Shown piece after piece: positions 11,130 to 22,864 of a stretch of DNA of 64,000 bases (positions are counted from its first letter, which is position 1; each line of letters opens with the position of its first letter). The stretch covers positions 2,898,501-2,962,500 of the forward strand of contig CANJKZ010000084.1 of assembly GCA_947471745.1 (NCBI GenBank), in the 5' to 3' direction. Position numbers and translations under genes: made by a program. The notes below the pieces were generated by a model. That model saw only the letters and a list, made by a program, of their open reading frames with translations, made no database searches and was not told where the DNA came from. This stretch comes from Closterium sp. Naga37s-1 (lineage: Eukaryota > Streptophyta > Zygnematophyceae > Desmidiales > Closteriaceae).

Positions 11130-12895
11130 TCTGCCCTAGTTGCTGAGCTTGTTGACTTTGCTGCCGCCTGTCGTCTCGACTACGCCACTAGTCTTATTGA
11201 TGAGTCTGAGTCTGACTGTCCTCCGTCCGTCGGGGGTGAGTGTGCTCTTGGCACGGACGTCCTTGAGGACAGGCAGGAAGGCTTTGAGTGTCTTGCAGCT
11301 GCTGTACCTCATCTCGTGGCCATGCTGCTTGCACCTGAGGGAGACCCGGATGCACCAGACATCCCGACCCCGCGCTCTTACGCAGAGGAGATTACGGGTC
11401 CCTACTCCTCTCAGTGGCAGACAGCCATGGATGCAGAGATGGCATCCAGGAAGTCCACAAGCACCTACATCGATGCAGTTCCCCCTTCTGGGGCGAACAT
11501 AGTCGATGACATGTGGATTTTCAGGGTGAAACGGCTGCTGGGTTCTCCGCCTGTCTTCAAGGCTCGTTACGTTGCACGAGGCTTTAGTCACCGACAGGGA
11601 GTTGACTTCTTCCAGACCTTCTTCCCTACCCTGAAGATGACCACTCTTCAGGTGCTGCTGCACGTCGCCGCTCAGCAAGACTACGAGCTGCACTCTCTTG
11701 ACTTCAGCACAGCTTTCTTACAGGGCAGCCGGCACGAGGAGATCTGGCTGCGCCGCCCACCTGGCTTCACAGGGTCGTTTTCTGCAGGTACCCGATGGAG
11801 CCTCCGGTGGCCAGTCTACGGTCTCCGCCAGGTGCCTTGCGAGTGGCATGACACACTGAGGACGACGCTTGCGGATCTTGGGTTTGCTCCTTCGACTGCT
11901 GACCAGTCGCTGTTTCTGCGCACTGACACTTTGCTGCCACCGTTCGTTGACGACTTCGTATTTGCCACCGCTGACACTGAGGCACTGGCCCTTGTGAAGT
12001 CGGAGCTGTAGAAGAGATACAGTTGCACTGACCTGGGTGAGCTGCGCAGCTATCTTGGCTTGCAGATCACCCAGGACAGAGCACGGCGCACCATCACCCT
12101 GACTCAGTCACACATGGTGCACCTGGTCCTTCAGGGCTTCAGCTTCCGGTACTCCTCGCCACAGTTCACTCCTCTACCTACCGGTCACTCGCTCTAAGCT
12201 CCACCTTCGGACCAGTCCGTAGAGTCGAGTGCTCCGTATCCAGAGCTTGTGGGTTGCCTCATGTACCTGATGACCTGCACTCGACCTGACCTTGCCTACC
12301 CTCTTAGCATCCTGACACGCTACGTTGCGCCCGGGAGACACCGACCAGAGCACTGGGAGGCTGCTAAGAGGGTGTTGCGCTACTTGTGCAGTACATCAGG
12401 CATGGGGCTCGTGCTTGGAGGACGGGTCCAGTTGACCTCACTGGACACGCAGACGCTTCTTAGGTTGACGACTTGGCTATGCAACGGTCGTCACAGGGTT
12501 ACACTTTCAGCCTTGGCTCTGACTCTGTTTCTTGGCGGTCTACCCGCTCGTCTTCTATTCTTAGTTCTAGTTGTGAGGCTGAGATCTACGCAGGGGCCAT
12601 GGCTGCACAGGAGTTATGCTGGCTCACCTACCTGCTGATCGACTTGGGAGAGCGGCCTCGTTCTTCTCCAGTTTTGTACGTAGACAAAAAGACCATGATT
12701 GCCATGTATCAGGAGCACAGACTGTAGCACAGAACGAAGCTGATCGCTCTGCGTTACTTCCTTGCTCGAGAGCTGCAACAGCATGGTCAGCTTCGTCTTG
12801 CTTACGTGGCCACTCGGGCCAACACTGCTGATATATTCACCAAGGCACTTCAGTCTGGTGATCATTAGCTTTTCTGTACTGTTTTATGTCTTGTG
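11130..12895 (+). pseudogene. A1 reverse transcriptase and RNase H
   Basis: The RVT_2 domain starts around MWIFRVKRLLGSPPVFKARYVARGF and continues through LHSLDFSTAFLQG (first catalytic Asp kept) and PVYGLRQVPCEWHD. The active-site block is damaged: relatives read FYVLVYVDDLVF, while here about 15 bases are missing and it reads PPFVDDFVF, so the YVDD box has lost its Tyr. Stops at 12009 (CAG to TAG against A2), 12195, 12725 and 12867 (CAG to TAG against D) break the frame, and a frameshift near 12430 disrupts RNase H (HADASWVDD in relatives). Confidence 0.9.
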
Positions 12896-13152
12896 CCTAG
12901 TTTGCCTCACTTGCTCACTCCGTGAACTTGCTTATACTTTGATCTATATATATACCTGCATGCTTACACTTGCTAGGGTATTATCACTGTACTGTTTGTT
13001 CTCTTTTATATAACTCTCCATGTGAACTGGCCTTGTGGCCATTTGCTTGTGCTCGGACTGTGTGGTGACTTCGTGATCCACCCCGAGCTTGCTTTGCTTT
13101 TCTTGACTGGTCTTGTGACAACTTGTTCTCCCCCACTTTGCCTATGGGGGTG

Positions 13153-13282
13153 TGTCAGAATGTTATAGTGCTTACTTTGTGTAGGCTATAATGGGGTAGC
13201 CCATAAGGGGTACAACCCAATTAGGGTTAGTACTTATACCCAACTCTTTCATAGTTCATTCATTCTCTTCAGTATTCTGACA
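13153..13282 (+). repeat. A1 3' LTR (family A, 130 bp)
   Basis: Runs from TGTCAGAATG to AGTATTCTGACA. Its ends are inverted copies (TGTCAGAAT/ATTCTGACA). It follows the purine tract CTATGGGGG. Matching LTRs are at 49812-49942 and 59341-59471 (minus) and 61392-61507 (plus). Confidence 0.9.
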
Positions 13283-13621
13283 GTACTAGTATATGAGAAC
13301 AAGATGAATTGATTATGGCAAAGAGATACAAGGACATATATATGATTACAAGGAATAAGAAAGGTTTAACTGTAACTGCTGTTGCGGTTCGATACAGCGA
13401 CTTCTCGGATAACTGCTCAATAACGAGTCAATTATTTATCATTGCTATCGCGCTGCCTTTTTCAAGTCAAAGGTCGCTGACCTTTGACCTTCGCTTCAAC
13501 CTCCTGCTGTTGCCGTTTAGTTAACCGCTTTGGTTGACTCGGCGTTGCTTCGCTGTGAGTATACTTCTCCTTTTGTTATAGTGCTCGATACTTCATCAGC
13601 GCAAACTAAATGTTTCCAACA
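13283..13621 (-). repeat. Family-B LTR fragment (reverse orientation)
   Basis: Reverse-complement of the 441 bp LTR found at 25281-25721, ending at ATGTTTCCAACA. It is cut at GTACT by the end of A1. The stretch around 13305 (GAATTGATTATGGCAAAG) is the empty counterpart of the site where element G inserted at 42344/48377. No family-B internal sequence follows, so it is part of a solo or truncated LTR. Confidence 0.85.
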
Positions 13622-13794
13622 AGAAAAATATGTCCTTGGTACCATATGCTCGATTAAAGAGCGTGGTGAGGTGAACGACCACAACGATGCAAGGAGTACT
13701 TGCACAGGTAATAGGCAACATCGAATGTCAAGGAAAATTGACTGTGAGGAAATCAAGGAAAATGTGTAGTGTAACGTATAAAAGGATATTTGTG

Positions 13795-14330
13795 GTATGA
13801 AGGTCGGTGGGCGGTTGAATGAGAGGGGTCTTACATCTGTTGTTGAGGGTTGGGGTTTCAACTGTCCAAGGTAGCATACCAGCTGTAAAAGCGTTGACAT
13901 AATAAACAATGGCAGACGATCGGAGTGCTAAGGCACATACCTAATTCAACAAAAATTTGATGCACTGATGCTAGAAATATGGATGCACGTTACACCATCG
14001 TGCTCACCAGCACTCTTCAGCATCATTGGCCAGTTCCTCCTTCCCCTTCCCTTTCCACTGCCTCTCCACCTCACCCTTGCTATCATGCCCCTCCCCTGTC
14101 CCTCCCCCTGTCCCACCCACCTGTCCCTCCTCCCTTTCCCCCTCCTGGTATTTCTCCTCGTCCTCCTCCCTCTCCTGGAGCCTCTCCTCTTCTCCCTCCT
14201 CTCTTCCCTGCCCAATAGACGGTTTCCCTCCACCCCTTGCTCCCTCCTCTCCTCCCTGCCCAAAACGCCAATTCCCTTCCCTCTTCCGTTTCTGATTGCA
14301 ACCGCAGCTTCCCTCTTTTCCCGCTGAATT
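13795..14330 (-). pseudogene. Degenerate duplicate of formin 3' end
   Basis: Matches the last two exons of the formin at 16.6-17.8 kb. The minus strand reads an Arg/Glu-rich coiled segment, then an in-frame deletion that removes the counterpart of MTVLAEFRLSARKER, then ANDAEECW with the donor GTGAGC kept. The last-exon homologue (STLLQLVCYLGQLKPQPST) follows, but its acceptor AG has become TG and the expected stop is lost. Homology continues into the 3' flank to about 13640. The FH2 core is missing, so this is a relic of a tandem duplication of the formin-LEA_2 pair. Confidence 0.75.
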
Positions 14331-14725
14331 GCCTAAACGGCTACTTTTGTCTTTCTCTGCCCCCTCCTCTCCTCCATCGGGCCTAGAAGAAATGCCCCAA
14401 CGGCGGTTGTCGCACGGACGATCAGGGGCTTAGGATGGGAAGGGAAAGGGGAGGCTGCGGGAGTGGTGGCGGTGAGGGTTGAGGTTGCGCTTGAAATTTC
14501 AGGGCAGCTCTAGGTATGAACAGTAGCTTAGTTATGGATAGTAATCAAACAACAAAAGGTACAAAACAAAGGGAGCGCATTCCCGAATTTGTGTGAAACC
14601 CTGTGCCAGGGACTGACACAAAGTCAAGAATATGCCCTGAAAAAACAAGCAAACGCCTACTGAGGGAGTGTGGCGACGCCTACGGTATCCCTAAAACCTA
14701 CACTGCTAGTGCTCCCTTTACAGTG
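14331..14725. other. Spacer, partly duplicated LEA_2 3' flank
   Basis: From about 14487 (CGCTTGAAATTTCAGGGCAG) it is nearly identical to 23325-23560, the 3' flank of the intact LEA_2 gene. This marks one edge of the duplicated unit. I see no gene here. Confidence 0.7.
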
Positions 14726-15669
14726 GGATGCTGGGTGTACACTGCTCGTTGTACTTCTTAGCGGAAAACGGGTCCAGCTGCATCGTGCATTCCACATGCA
14801 CCATAACGCACGGCGACGAGATGCCCCAGTATTTCACGCGCGCTGCAGTGCCAACCACCACCCGCATTTCCGCGCGCCCATGCAGCAGCGGCGTCGTCAG
14901 CAGGCTCGCGGGACTCAGCGTCGCCAGGGGCGCGTCGATAATGTCAATGGGGGACAGTCAACTCCGTGCTCCCACCCTTGCTCATACCCACAACGCCGGG
15001 GACGGTCTTATTTGTAATATTCATGTCGAAGAATTTTACGTCCACGCTGGTGTTTTCCGCTTCCACTTCCCAGTTGTTGGGATTATACACGAGCGCGGTG
15101 ACGTTTATTAACGCGGATAGGCCAAGGCAGAAGTTTTCGAGGCCCAGGAACCCGCCGCCGGATTTTGTGATGCCGACGCGGATGATGTTGATTTGCTCGA
15201 CCTTCACCTCCGGCTATTGCTTCGAGACTGTCAAGTATGCGACGAGCCCTGCGACGCTTAATCCGACGATAACGGCGGCGAGGACGATGAGCGACCAGCA
15301 TGCGACGCGGCAGCAGCAGGTCCGGAGACTACGCCTTTCGCAATCCTTCTCGTCCTTGCAAAGCTTTTCTACTTCGTCTGCAGTGCTGGTTACTTCTTTA
15401 ATAGGGTGGACGATGTGCAAGTCGGAAGGGTAGACCGCGGTGAACTCTCCTGGATTTTCCTCATCGGCGCTGTCACTTGCAGAAACTGCGTTCCTCGCAA
15501 GCGCAGGCGCGCAGCAAAATAAGGGAAGCGGCTTTTGAGGAGGGGATGAGGAAACGGGAAGCGAGGCGTCTGGAGCTGAGAAGGCGGAGTTTCCCGATTC
15601 AATGTCCCCGTCCGATGCGATCTGTTGCGTCGACTTCGAATTTCGTGAACAATCATTGACGATAGCCAT
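14726..15669 (-). pseudogene. LEA_2/NHL-like gene, disabled duplicate
   Basis: A close copy of the gene at 23551-24468, starting MAIVNDCSRN at 15669. The N-terminal tail, the Cys-rich juxtamembrane patch (RTCCCRVACW) and the membrane helix (SLIVLAAVIVGLSVAGLVA) are kept. After LTVSKQ the codon CAG of the intact copy is TAG (15214). The frame then reopens (PEVKVEQINIIRVGITKSG) until a small insertion/deletion near 14945 shifts it before the segment DAPLATLSPASLL. With a premature stop inside the LEA_2 domain and a frameshift, it is probably a pseudogene, though a short membrane-anchored N-terminal product could be made. Confidence 0.85.
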
Positions 15670-16624
15670 TGCTTGACGTCTTGTGAGGTTGGGGATGGTT
15701 GAAGTGAGATTGTTGAGCCGAGTTGGGTGGCCGAATTGGAATTGGAGTTGCTTCGAATTGGTCTGTTTGCAATGCCGTTGCTCTTGCGCATTTATCGTGC
15801 AAATGGGGGCGACAAAAGTCCAAGTTCCGTGGCCCTGCCCTGGCTGGCATTATTCTGACTCCCTCGTGGGTGAATCGAGTCGCGCCCAGGGTTATAGCGG
15901 TTCGCTGTCCACAGTTTGGCTAGGAACCGAAGCTTCGTCCCCCTCGGTGATTGGGGATGCGGACAAACAAGCCAGACAAACCAGGCAGCACGGCTCGGTG
16001 AGCCCCCAATAGCCCAGCCCTTCAACCAGCCTAGCCTAGGGTTCAGATTAGGTTCGTCTGGGCTCGTTATAACCCCAGACCAAGACGATATTCGTCACGA
16101 GATGTTCGGAAGCTACAAACGCCTGGACTGAAACACGTACAACCCTAACAGAGTAAACAATCAATATTCAACACCTGGCTCTTCAGCTTGTTCTTGAGCT
16201 GTTGTTTAGCCTTGAACTCATACTAATACTGACAGAAGAAACTTAAGATGCTTAGCCGTGCAACCCAAAAAATGCCTCAGCAGTTCAGCCCAAGTATGTC
16301 GACTCTATATGACGCCTGAATGCTTTCCACCATACCACTGATCAGAACTCTAATCTATTCCTCGTGTGAGGGCCAACATGTTGCCGTCAGCAGTCACGGT
16401 TAAGTGAGTCGCCAAAGGTAAGGTTGTGAATGTGTCACATGTGAAGCGCCGCTTGTGCTCGATCAAAGAGAGTGGCAAACGACCACAGCGATGCAAACAG
16501 CGCCTGCACAGGAAAACTCCCCGTGGCAAATGTCAAACATAACTTCAATGTCGGGATGTCAAGGAAAGAGTGCCAACCAAATTTTTTTGAAGGAATGGTT
16601 GTGGGTTGAAGGTTGGTGAACAAT
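15670..16624. other. Duplicated 5' flank of LEA_2 copy, then formin 3' flank
   Basis: About 15740-16115 is related to 24590-24935, upstream of the intact LEA_2 gene: both hold TTGCTTCGAATTGGTCTG, the GAGTCGCGCCCAGGG block and the GGGGATGCGGACAAAC block. It probably carries the shared promoter and 5' untranslated region. From about 16130 to 16624 I see no gene; part is probably the formin 3' untranslated region. Confidence 0.6.
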
Positions 16625-19600
16625 TTAACGAGGGAGGGGTATTACATCTGATGTCGACGGTTGGGGTTTTGACTCCCCAAGGTAGCATGCCAGCTGTCGA
16701 AGTGTTGACCTGATGGGAGAAAAGATAGGACAGAGAGAATGCCCATGCGCACACCAAGTTCACCAAGACGTTGACACACGGATGTTGCGAATTGGATGTA
16801 TGTAGGTATGCTACACTACTACGGATGACAACAATTTATACAGTGAATACTACACTCCTAACAGCCATATGAAACTCCCACAGCAGCGCATTGTGCTCAC
16901 CTGCACTCCTCAGCATCCGTGGCCAGCTCCTCCCTCTCCTTCCTTGCACTCAATCTGAACTCTGCTAGCACAGTCATCAGCCCGCCCTCCCCTACCCTCT
17001 TCCCCTTCCGCTGCCTCTCCACCTCACCCTTGCTATCGTGCCCCTTCCCCTGTCCCTCCTCCCTCTCCTTCCGCTCTTCTTCCTCCTCCTCCTCCTCCTG
17101 ATCTGCCTCCCCCTCCTCCAGCCTCGCCTCTTCTCTCTCCTGCTGCAGAAGCCGCACCTCCTCATCCACCAATCGCAGGCCAGTGTCCAGTGCTGACGTG
17201 GCATCCGCCACCTCAGCCTGGAACATCCTAACAGCCTCCCCCACTGCTGCCAGCTCTACTGTCAGCTTCCCTCGCCTCCCTGCTCCCCCCTCTCCTCCCT
17301 TGTTTCTGACTGCACTGCCCACAAGGCTGCTCCCCACTTCCCCTGCTCCCTCCTCTCCCCCCTCTGCGCTGGTTGAGTCGCTTCCCCTCGTTATAATCAC
17401 CACCACGTCGAGGAGCGTTGTTGCACCGGCGATCAGGGGCGAGGGATGAGAAGGGTGGGAAGGGTGGGAAGGGAAAGGGGAGGCTGCAGGTGTGGTGGCA
17501 GCGAGGGTTGAGGATGTGGGGAACGGGGAGGAGGGACGAGCAGAGGAGGAGGAAGAGGAGGAAAACGGGGAAGGGGATGGGGAGGACGAGGACGAGGAGG
17601 AGGAGGTGGATGAGGGGGCATTGGCACGAGTGACAGGGAAGGACTGTGTGCGCGAGAATCGAGAGCCAGGAGGCAGAATCTGGGAGGAGTTTGACTTCTG
17701 CGTCGACTCAGAAGCCACCTGGGAGGCGGTTAACAGTGTGTCGAGGCCCTTGGCACGGTGGGATGGAGGAGTGACTTGCACCTCTGACAGGCGGGCGAGG
17801 GAATCCAGAGAGAACCCGCGGGCTGAACCTGGAAATCAGGGGGGATGGAGGAGGGGGGGAAGGGTGAGAAGGGGATGAGAGAGTGTCGCATGTGGGGCTT
17901 TTTATAAGAGGATCTTATGAGTGTTGGTTTTTTTTGCACCAGTTTCGCTACTTTCCCTTTCCCTGCCTGCCGTTCCCAACCCTTGCCACTTCCCCCAATG
18001 CTTCCCGTACTAGACCTATGGTTCCCGTCCCACCCCTCTCCAACCCTTCCCAACCCACTCGACCCCGTCTCACCGTGCTTCACCACAACTCACCCCTTGC
18101 TCTGCCTCGGTTGAGCTCGTTCCCCACTTCAAGCGCCGCTGCAAGCGCTGCCCGGAAAATCTTGCTGCTGCGAATCGCTCGGGCTGCAGGACAAAAAACT
18201 TTTATGACTGCCCGGGCATCATTGACTATGGTGTGAAAATGCCGCACAAACATTAGCGCCTCGATTTTCCTCCTCATTCTTGGGATCAGGGATATGGACC
18301 AAAGGAAGCGCTCAGGTGCACACATGGCACCTGAAGCAGCACCTGAGACTGCTCTGACCCTCGCCGCCTCCTCTGTTGGAATCACCTGAAGCAGCAGGCC
18401 CAGGCGGTCAGGTGGCAGCACGTGCTTAGGATCTCCTGCGAGGATCAGATCTCGGATTTGATTCTCGGGCATGCGGAATTGAGTGAGCATGATGGCTACG
18501 TTGTTAGCGCGAGCCAAACCAACCACTTGTAACTCATCTTTCCCTAGTCCCTTCCTCCCCCCCTGTCCTCCCCCTTCTCCTTGCACCCCTCCTCCTGTCT
18601 TCGACTTTCCACCTGATTTTGTTGCTTTTACCTGAAAAAGCACCCGGATGGCTCGTCTCATGTCATCTGGTAGTGTCACCTTCGATACAAGACTGCTACA
18701 GCTATTGCTTTTGCTCTCCCCATCCCCTACTGTCTCTTCTCTCTCCTCTTCAACCACTCTCTCTCTTTCTATCTCCTCCCATACTGTCCCTTTCACATTA
18801 GTCACTTTGGACCAGTGCAAGGGGCGGGCAGGGGGGAAAAGGTCCCCTTCCCCCTCCACCCTCCCCCCTTCCCCTTCTCCCTGCTTTCCCCCCATCACAG
18901 GCGCAGCAAGCTTGCCTGAGGCTAGGCGGATAGGGGGAGGGGGAGGGGGGGGACGGCCGGAGGGAGGGGGAGGGGGAGGCGGAGGAGGGGTTGGGTGAGG
19001 AGGGGGGGCTTGGGTAGGTTGAACGGGTGTGGTTTTGAGAGGGGGAGAGGAGGGAGGTGGAGGATGTGCCTCCGCTGCTGCTCCTGCTGCTGCTCCTGCT
19101 GCTCCTCTAGATGATGATGATGATGATAGTGTTGGTACTTGTGCTGCTGATGCCGCTGCTGCTGCTGCTGCTGTTGAGGGTGATAATGAGAACGCTTCAG
19201 GTAGAGAAGCAATTGGTTCTGTTCCTCTTGTCATGTGGCCGGCCGGAAGAGTGGCACTTGCTCTCAGGTGATCCCCTTTTGCTTCACCCGCCCCTGCTCT
19301 CCACTCTCCTCCTGCTTCTCTCACCTCCCTCACTACCCTCACATCCTCACTACCCATGCCCTTGCCTTCCCACTTTCCCCCCATCGCATCCCCACTACCC
19401 ATGCCCTCCCAATCCCCTCCCATACCATCCGTGCTCCCCACACTCCCCTCCCCACCTATAGCGCTCACATCCACTCCCCAATTCCCCACGCTCTGCCTCT
19501 CTTCCCCCCAGGCCCCATGCCATGCCTGTCAACCCCTTTCAAGGCCCCACCGCCCATGCTATGGCGCGAGCCTGTAGACAGAGACATGCGAATGAGGAGA

Positions 19601-21133
19601 TCAGCTAGAGAGTCGAGCTCCTGTGACGGCTGGCTTGCGGAGGAGAGAGGAGCAGCAGAGGAGGAATGGGAGAGGCTGAAATCTTCGGAAAGGGATGCAA
19701 GTTGGGGGAGGGGTGAGTGGGGAAGGGGCGAGTGGGGGGAGGGCGGCATGTGAGGCGTTGTGGGAGTGGGAGGGAACTCGTATCGAGAGGACATCACTTC
19801 AGGCGACATGAACGCCGTTCCGGGCGGCGTGGATGCCACGCCGGGCGGCATGGACAGCACACACAGCATGCCCGGGTGGCTTGCTTGTCCTGTGTGGCGC
19901 AGGAGAGGGTGGGCTTGCACCTCTGTCACCAGGCTGCGAGCCAGGCTCCTCCTCTCATCCCCCACCCCATCCCCCACTGCATCCCTCCGGTCCCTCTGTT
20001 GCTCTTGCAACGGAGGCACCCTGCCCCTACCGTCTACTGCCTCCGTTGCAAGAGCACTTTGAGAAATCTCCCGTTTGAAATGCTCTTGCTGATCCGATGT
20101 GAACGTGCTGCTGCCTCTCCCGTTCACTCCTTCCTCTCCCTCCCGCTCACTCCACTCTGCCTCAGCTCTCCCCAGCCTCGTCTCTTCCCTCTCTTGAGCC
20201 ATCCGCTGCTTCCTGGAAGCTTCCACAAAGTCGCCCCGGTACGCCGCCAGAAGCTGCTGCCACGTCAGCATCGTGCCAGCTGGCGCGCCGTCGGGGTTGG
20301 CGTCGGCCAATGTCACGCCGCCACGTGGCTGCGGCATATCAATCAGCACGTCGATGAAGAAATCGGCCGGTACTTGGATGTCCCCCCCGTATGCACAGTC
20401 AAGCTGGTTCGGGGAAAGGAGGAGGAGGGGGAGAAGGGAAAGAGAAGGCAGGGTCTGCTTGCTAGGGTCTGCAGTCACTTGGATGTCTCCCCGTAGGCAC
20501 AGTCGAGTTGACGAGCGGGGGAGGGGAAAGGGAAAGGGGTGTGCAGGGGGGGAAGAAGGGAGAGGTGGGCGTGGTATCTCTATGAGTACATTATTGAAGT
20601 CCCCCTCTCCTTTCCTCAATGAAGAAGGCACTTGGATGTCTCCCCCGTAGGCACAGCTGAGCTGCTGGGGTGGTAGAAAAGGGGGTGAACAGAGGGGAGG
20701 AAAAGTGAAGCAGTAGAGGAGGAGCTGAGCTGGTTGGGTAGTAAGAGGGGAAATCGGCGGGTACTTGCCTCCCCCATACGCACAGTCGAGCAGATGGGAT
20801 GGTAGAAAAAGGGGAGAAGGGTGGAGGGGATAGAGATGGGAAGAGGAGGGTGTACGAACCCATTCTGGTAAGGAGGGTGTAGGAACTTAACAAGAATACA
20901 ACAAGGGAGAAGGGCGGAGGTGAATCCACGCCTTACCTTACCTCATGTAGGGCTATTCACGTGTTAATCCGTAAAAGGTTATTCAAGTGAGACCGGTGCT
21001 CTAAGGGAAGAGTAGGGCGGTACAGGGGAAGGCGTTACCTCGTGAAGGGTTATTCGAGTGAGGCCGATGCGTAGGAAAGCCGAGTGGAAAGCGAAGACAA
21101 ACACGGGCTCGCTCTCGTCCCTGCTGCTGTTGC
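16625..21133 (-). CDS. Class II-like formin (PTEN-type C2, FH1, FH2)
   Basis: Formins nucleate and elongate actin filaments: the FH2 dimer holds the barbed end and proline-rich FH1 recruits profilin-actin. Exons I can place: 21133-21039 (EPVFVFAFHSAFLRIGLT, matching the start of a PTEN-like C2 segment); from 20403 (LDCAYGGDIQVPADFFIDVL), joined in phase 0; a long Ser/Pro-rich region; FH1 poly-Pro at about 18930-19030; first half of FH2 (LHWSKV, ANNVAIMLTQFRMPENQIRD, APERFLWSISLIPRM, LEVGNELNRG), ending at 18094; 17828-16901, restarting GFSLDSLARLSEVQ; and 16709-16625 (RSTLRQLACYLGESK, stop TAA). The last two introns have canonical GT-AG ends and matching phases. FH2 is interrupted by a Ser/Pro-rich insertion before TTLLDVVVIITRG. 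Two long frames overlap at 19465-19489, so an intron or frameshift lies there. The 5' end is not defined. Confidence 0.8.
20475..20800 (-). repeat. Extra copies of a formin C2 exon head
   Basis: The start of the exon at 20403 (LDCAYGGDIQVP) recurs upstream near 20506, 20655 and 20793 on the minus strand. The 20655 copy still reads CAYGGDIQVPSSLRKGEGDF; the others lose frame after CAYG or LRGDIQV. These are tandem duplications inside the intron between the exons at 21133-21039 and 20403. Part of the 21039 exon end is also echoed near 20945-20990. Confidence 0.75.
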
Positions 21134-21734
21134 CTGGCGGGTAGGGGGATGTGGAATGGAGAGCGAGAATTAACAATCATTGAGACAACTCAAATGCAAC
21201 GACAAGCACGAGACTGCACTCTTTCTCCCTGCTGCTGGTATTTGGGAGGTACGAAGATGAAGCGTCTATTTCTGAGGCGCCTCAAAAATAGAGTGCTGCT
21301 TAGTACTCAAGAGGTACAGAGATTAGGCGAGAGGGGTAGAGAGTGAAAGCCGTGAGGGGGTTCTGACAAAGGGTATGGGGCAGAGAACTCAATACACCGT
21401 ATGGAGTATGCCCTTTGCACACGTCTAACCTGCCTAGATGCTACCTCTTCAAATCCGGCCTACCTAGATTCCGTCCTGTATTACATGCCAAAGTCACAGC
21501 ACCGAGCCTTTTTCTCCAGGTATTATCAGTCCAGATGCGCATTGGCTAAATGCTACCTGCCCATATCCTACCTCCCCACGTGTTACGCTACCTCCCCACA
21601 TGCTATCTCCCCACGTGGTATCTCCCCACGTGCTACCTCCCCATGTGCTACCTCTCCACATGCTACCTCCCCACATGCTACCTCCTCACGTGCTACCTCC
21701 CCACGAGCTACCTTCCCAAATGCTACCTGTCCAC

Positions 21735-22115
21735 TGATGCACGGCGAATGCACAGTCGCCCCACACAGGGGCGTTGACCTCGAAGGGCACCATCCACGCT
21801 GACCCCGTGGGGAAGGATGGCGGCACCTGGAGGTTGGGGGGAGGGGGGACGGGGGAATGGGGAAGTGGGTAAGGCACAGTCAGTCGCCCCACACAGGGGC
21901 GTTGATCTCAAAGGGCACCATCCAGGCTGAACCAGTAGGGAAGGAGGGCGGCACCTGGAGGTATGCGGGTGGGAAGGGTGGGGAGTGGGGAAGGGGAGAA
22001 TGGGGCGATGGGGAAAGGGGGGAGGCATAGCCAGTCGCCCCACACAGGGGCGTTGACCTCAAAGGGCGCCATCCAGGCTGACCCTGTGGGGAAGGATGGA
22101 GGAACCTGGAGGTAG
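21735..22115 (-). repeat. Three tandem exon-like blocks upstream of formin C2
   Basis: On the minus strand three blocks at about 22113-22030, 21955-21880 and 21829-21735 each follow an acceptor-like CTCCAG or TGGAG-side AG and read VPPSFPTGSAWMVPFE-NAPVWGD with few changes. The third extends to CAFAVHQW. Conservation of reading frame suggests coding use, probably as formin exons or alternative exons, but donor sites are not clear. Confidence 0.55.
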
Positions 22116-22119
22116 GTGG

Positions 22120-22864
22120 CAAGAGGAGGGTAACGGGTGGAGATTGGGGTAAGAGCAGAGATTAAAAAGGAAAAATAGAGAAGAGAGGAGAGGCAAGGAT
22201 GGCAAAGGCAGGGTTGTTTCCCAATCAACCCCTTTGTTTCCCAATCAACCCCTTTGTTTCCCCGTCTGCCCCATTGCTTCTTCATCTAACCCGTTGATTC
22301 CCGACCTACCCCTTTGTCTCCCCATCTACCCCTTTTCTCCCACCCACCCTTTTTGCTTTTCCATCTGCCCGCTCTGCCCCTCTCTTCACCTCCCCCACGC
22401 CTCACCTCCCCCACAACTCACTTCCCCCACGCTTCACCTCCCCCACGCCTCACCTCCCCAGGCAAGACACTGCTGCTCACTTGTGCTCCCCTCCGAAACA
22501 CCTGGCACAGCCAAGGGTAACCGCCAGATAATGATTAGCCGTGCACGGCATAGCAGCATAGCATACATACATGGGGTGTGGTGGGCGATGCATGCATGTG
22601 AGCAGCTTGCTTGACAAGAGTATATTCACGGCATAGCACCATGATGCTATTCAAGTGTGCACACATCATTGCACAGCACACACCCTCCCCATCACTACAC
22701 ACTCTCGCTGCTGCCGGCCACGAGAGACAACTGCTGCCGACCCACCTTAAGATACGGCCGAAAGACGCCGGCCCCATCAATCGATGGGCATGCGCTGAGG
22801 ATAAGCTTCCGAAGAATAGGGGCGGCGGGTGGCAGGGAGGCGAGTGATGGCTGGCAGGGGGGGG
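22120..22864. other. Low-complexity spacer upstream of formin
   Basis: Short C/T-rich repeats (CCCCTTTGTTTCCC about 22225-22340, CACCTCCCCCACGCCT about 22390-22460). I find no convincing gene. It could contain 5' exons or the promoter of the formin. Confidence 0.4.

Larger units (their letters stand above)
7115..13282 (+). mobile_element. Copia element A1 (family A), 5'-truncated, internally deleted
   Basis: Order on the plus strand: GC-rich leader, gag, integrase remnant, low-complexity linker, reverse transcriptase, RNase H, a purine-rich tract (CTATGGGGG) and a 130 bp 3' LTR. The integrase-before-RT order identifies Ty1/copia. The 5' LTR and primer-binding site are absent. About 0.8-0.9 kb is deleted between gag and integrase compared with the copy at 53.8-54.6 kb, removing protease and the GAG-pre-integrase domain. 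The bases after the 3' LTR are GTACT followed by family-B LTR sequence, so A1 sits inside a family-B LTR. Several stop codons and frameshifts show it is dead. Confidence 0.9.
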
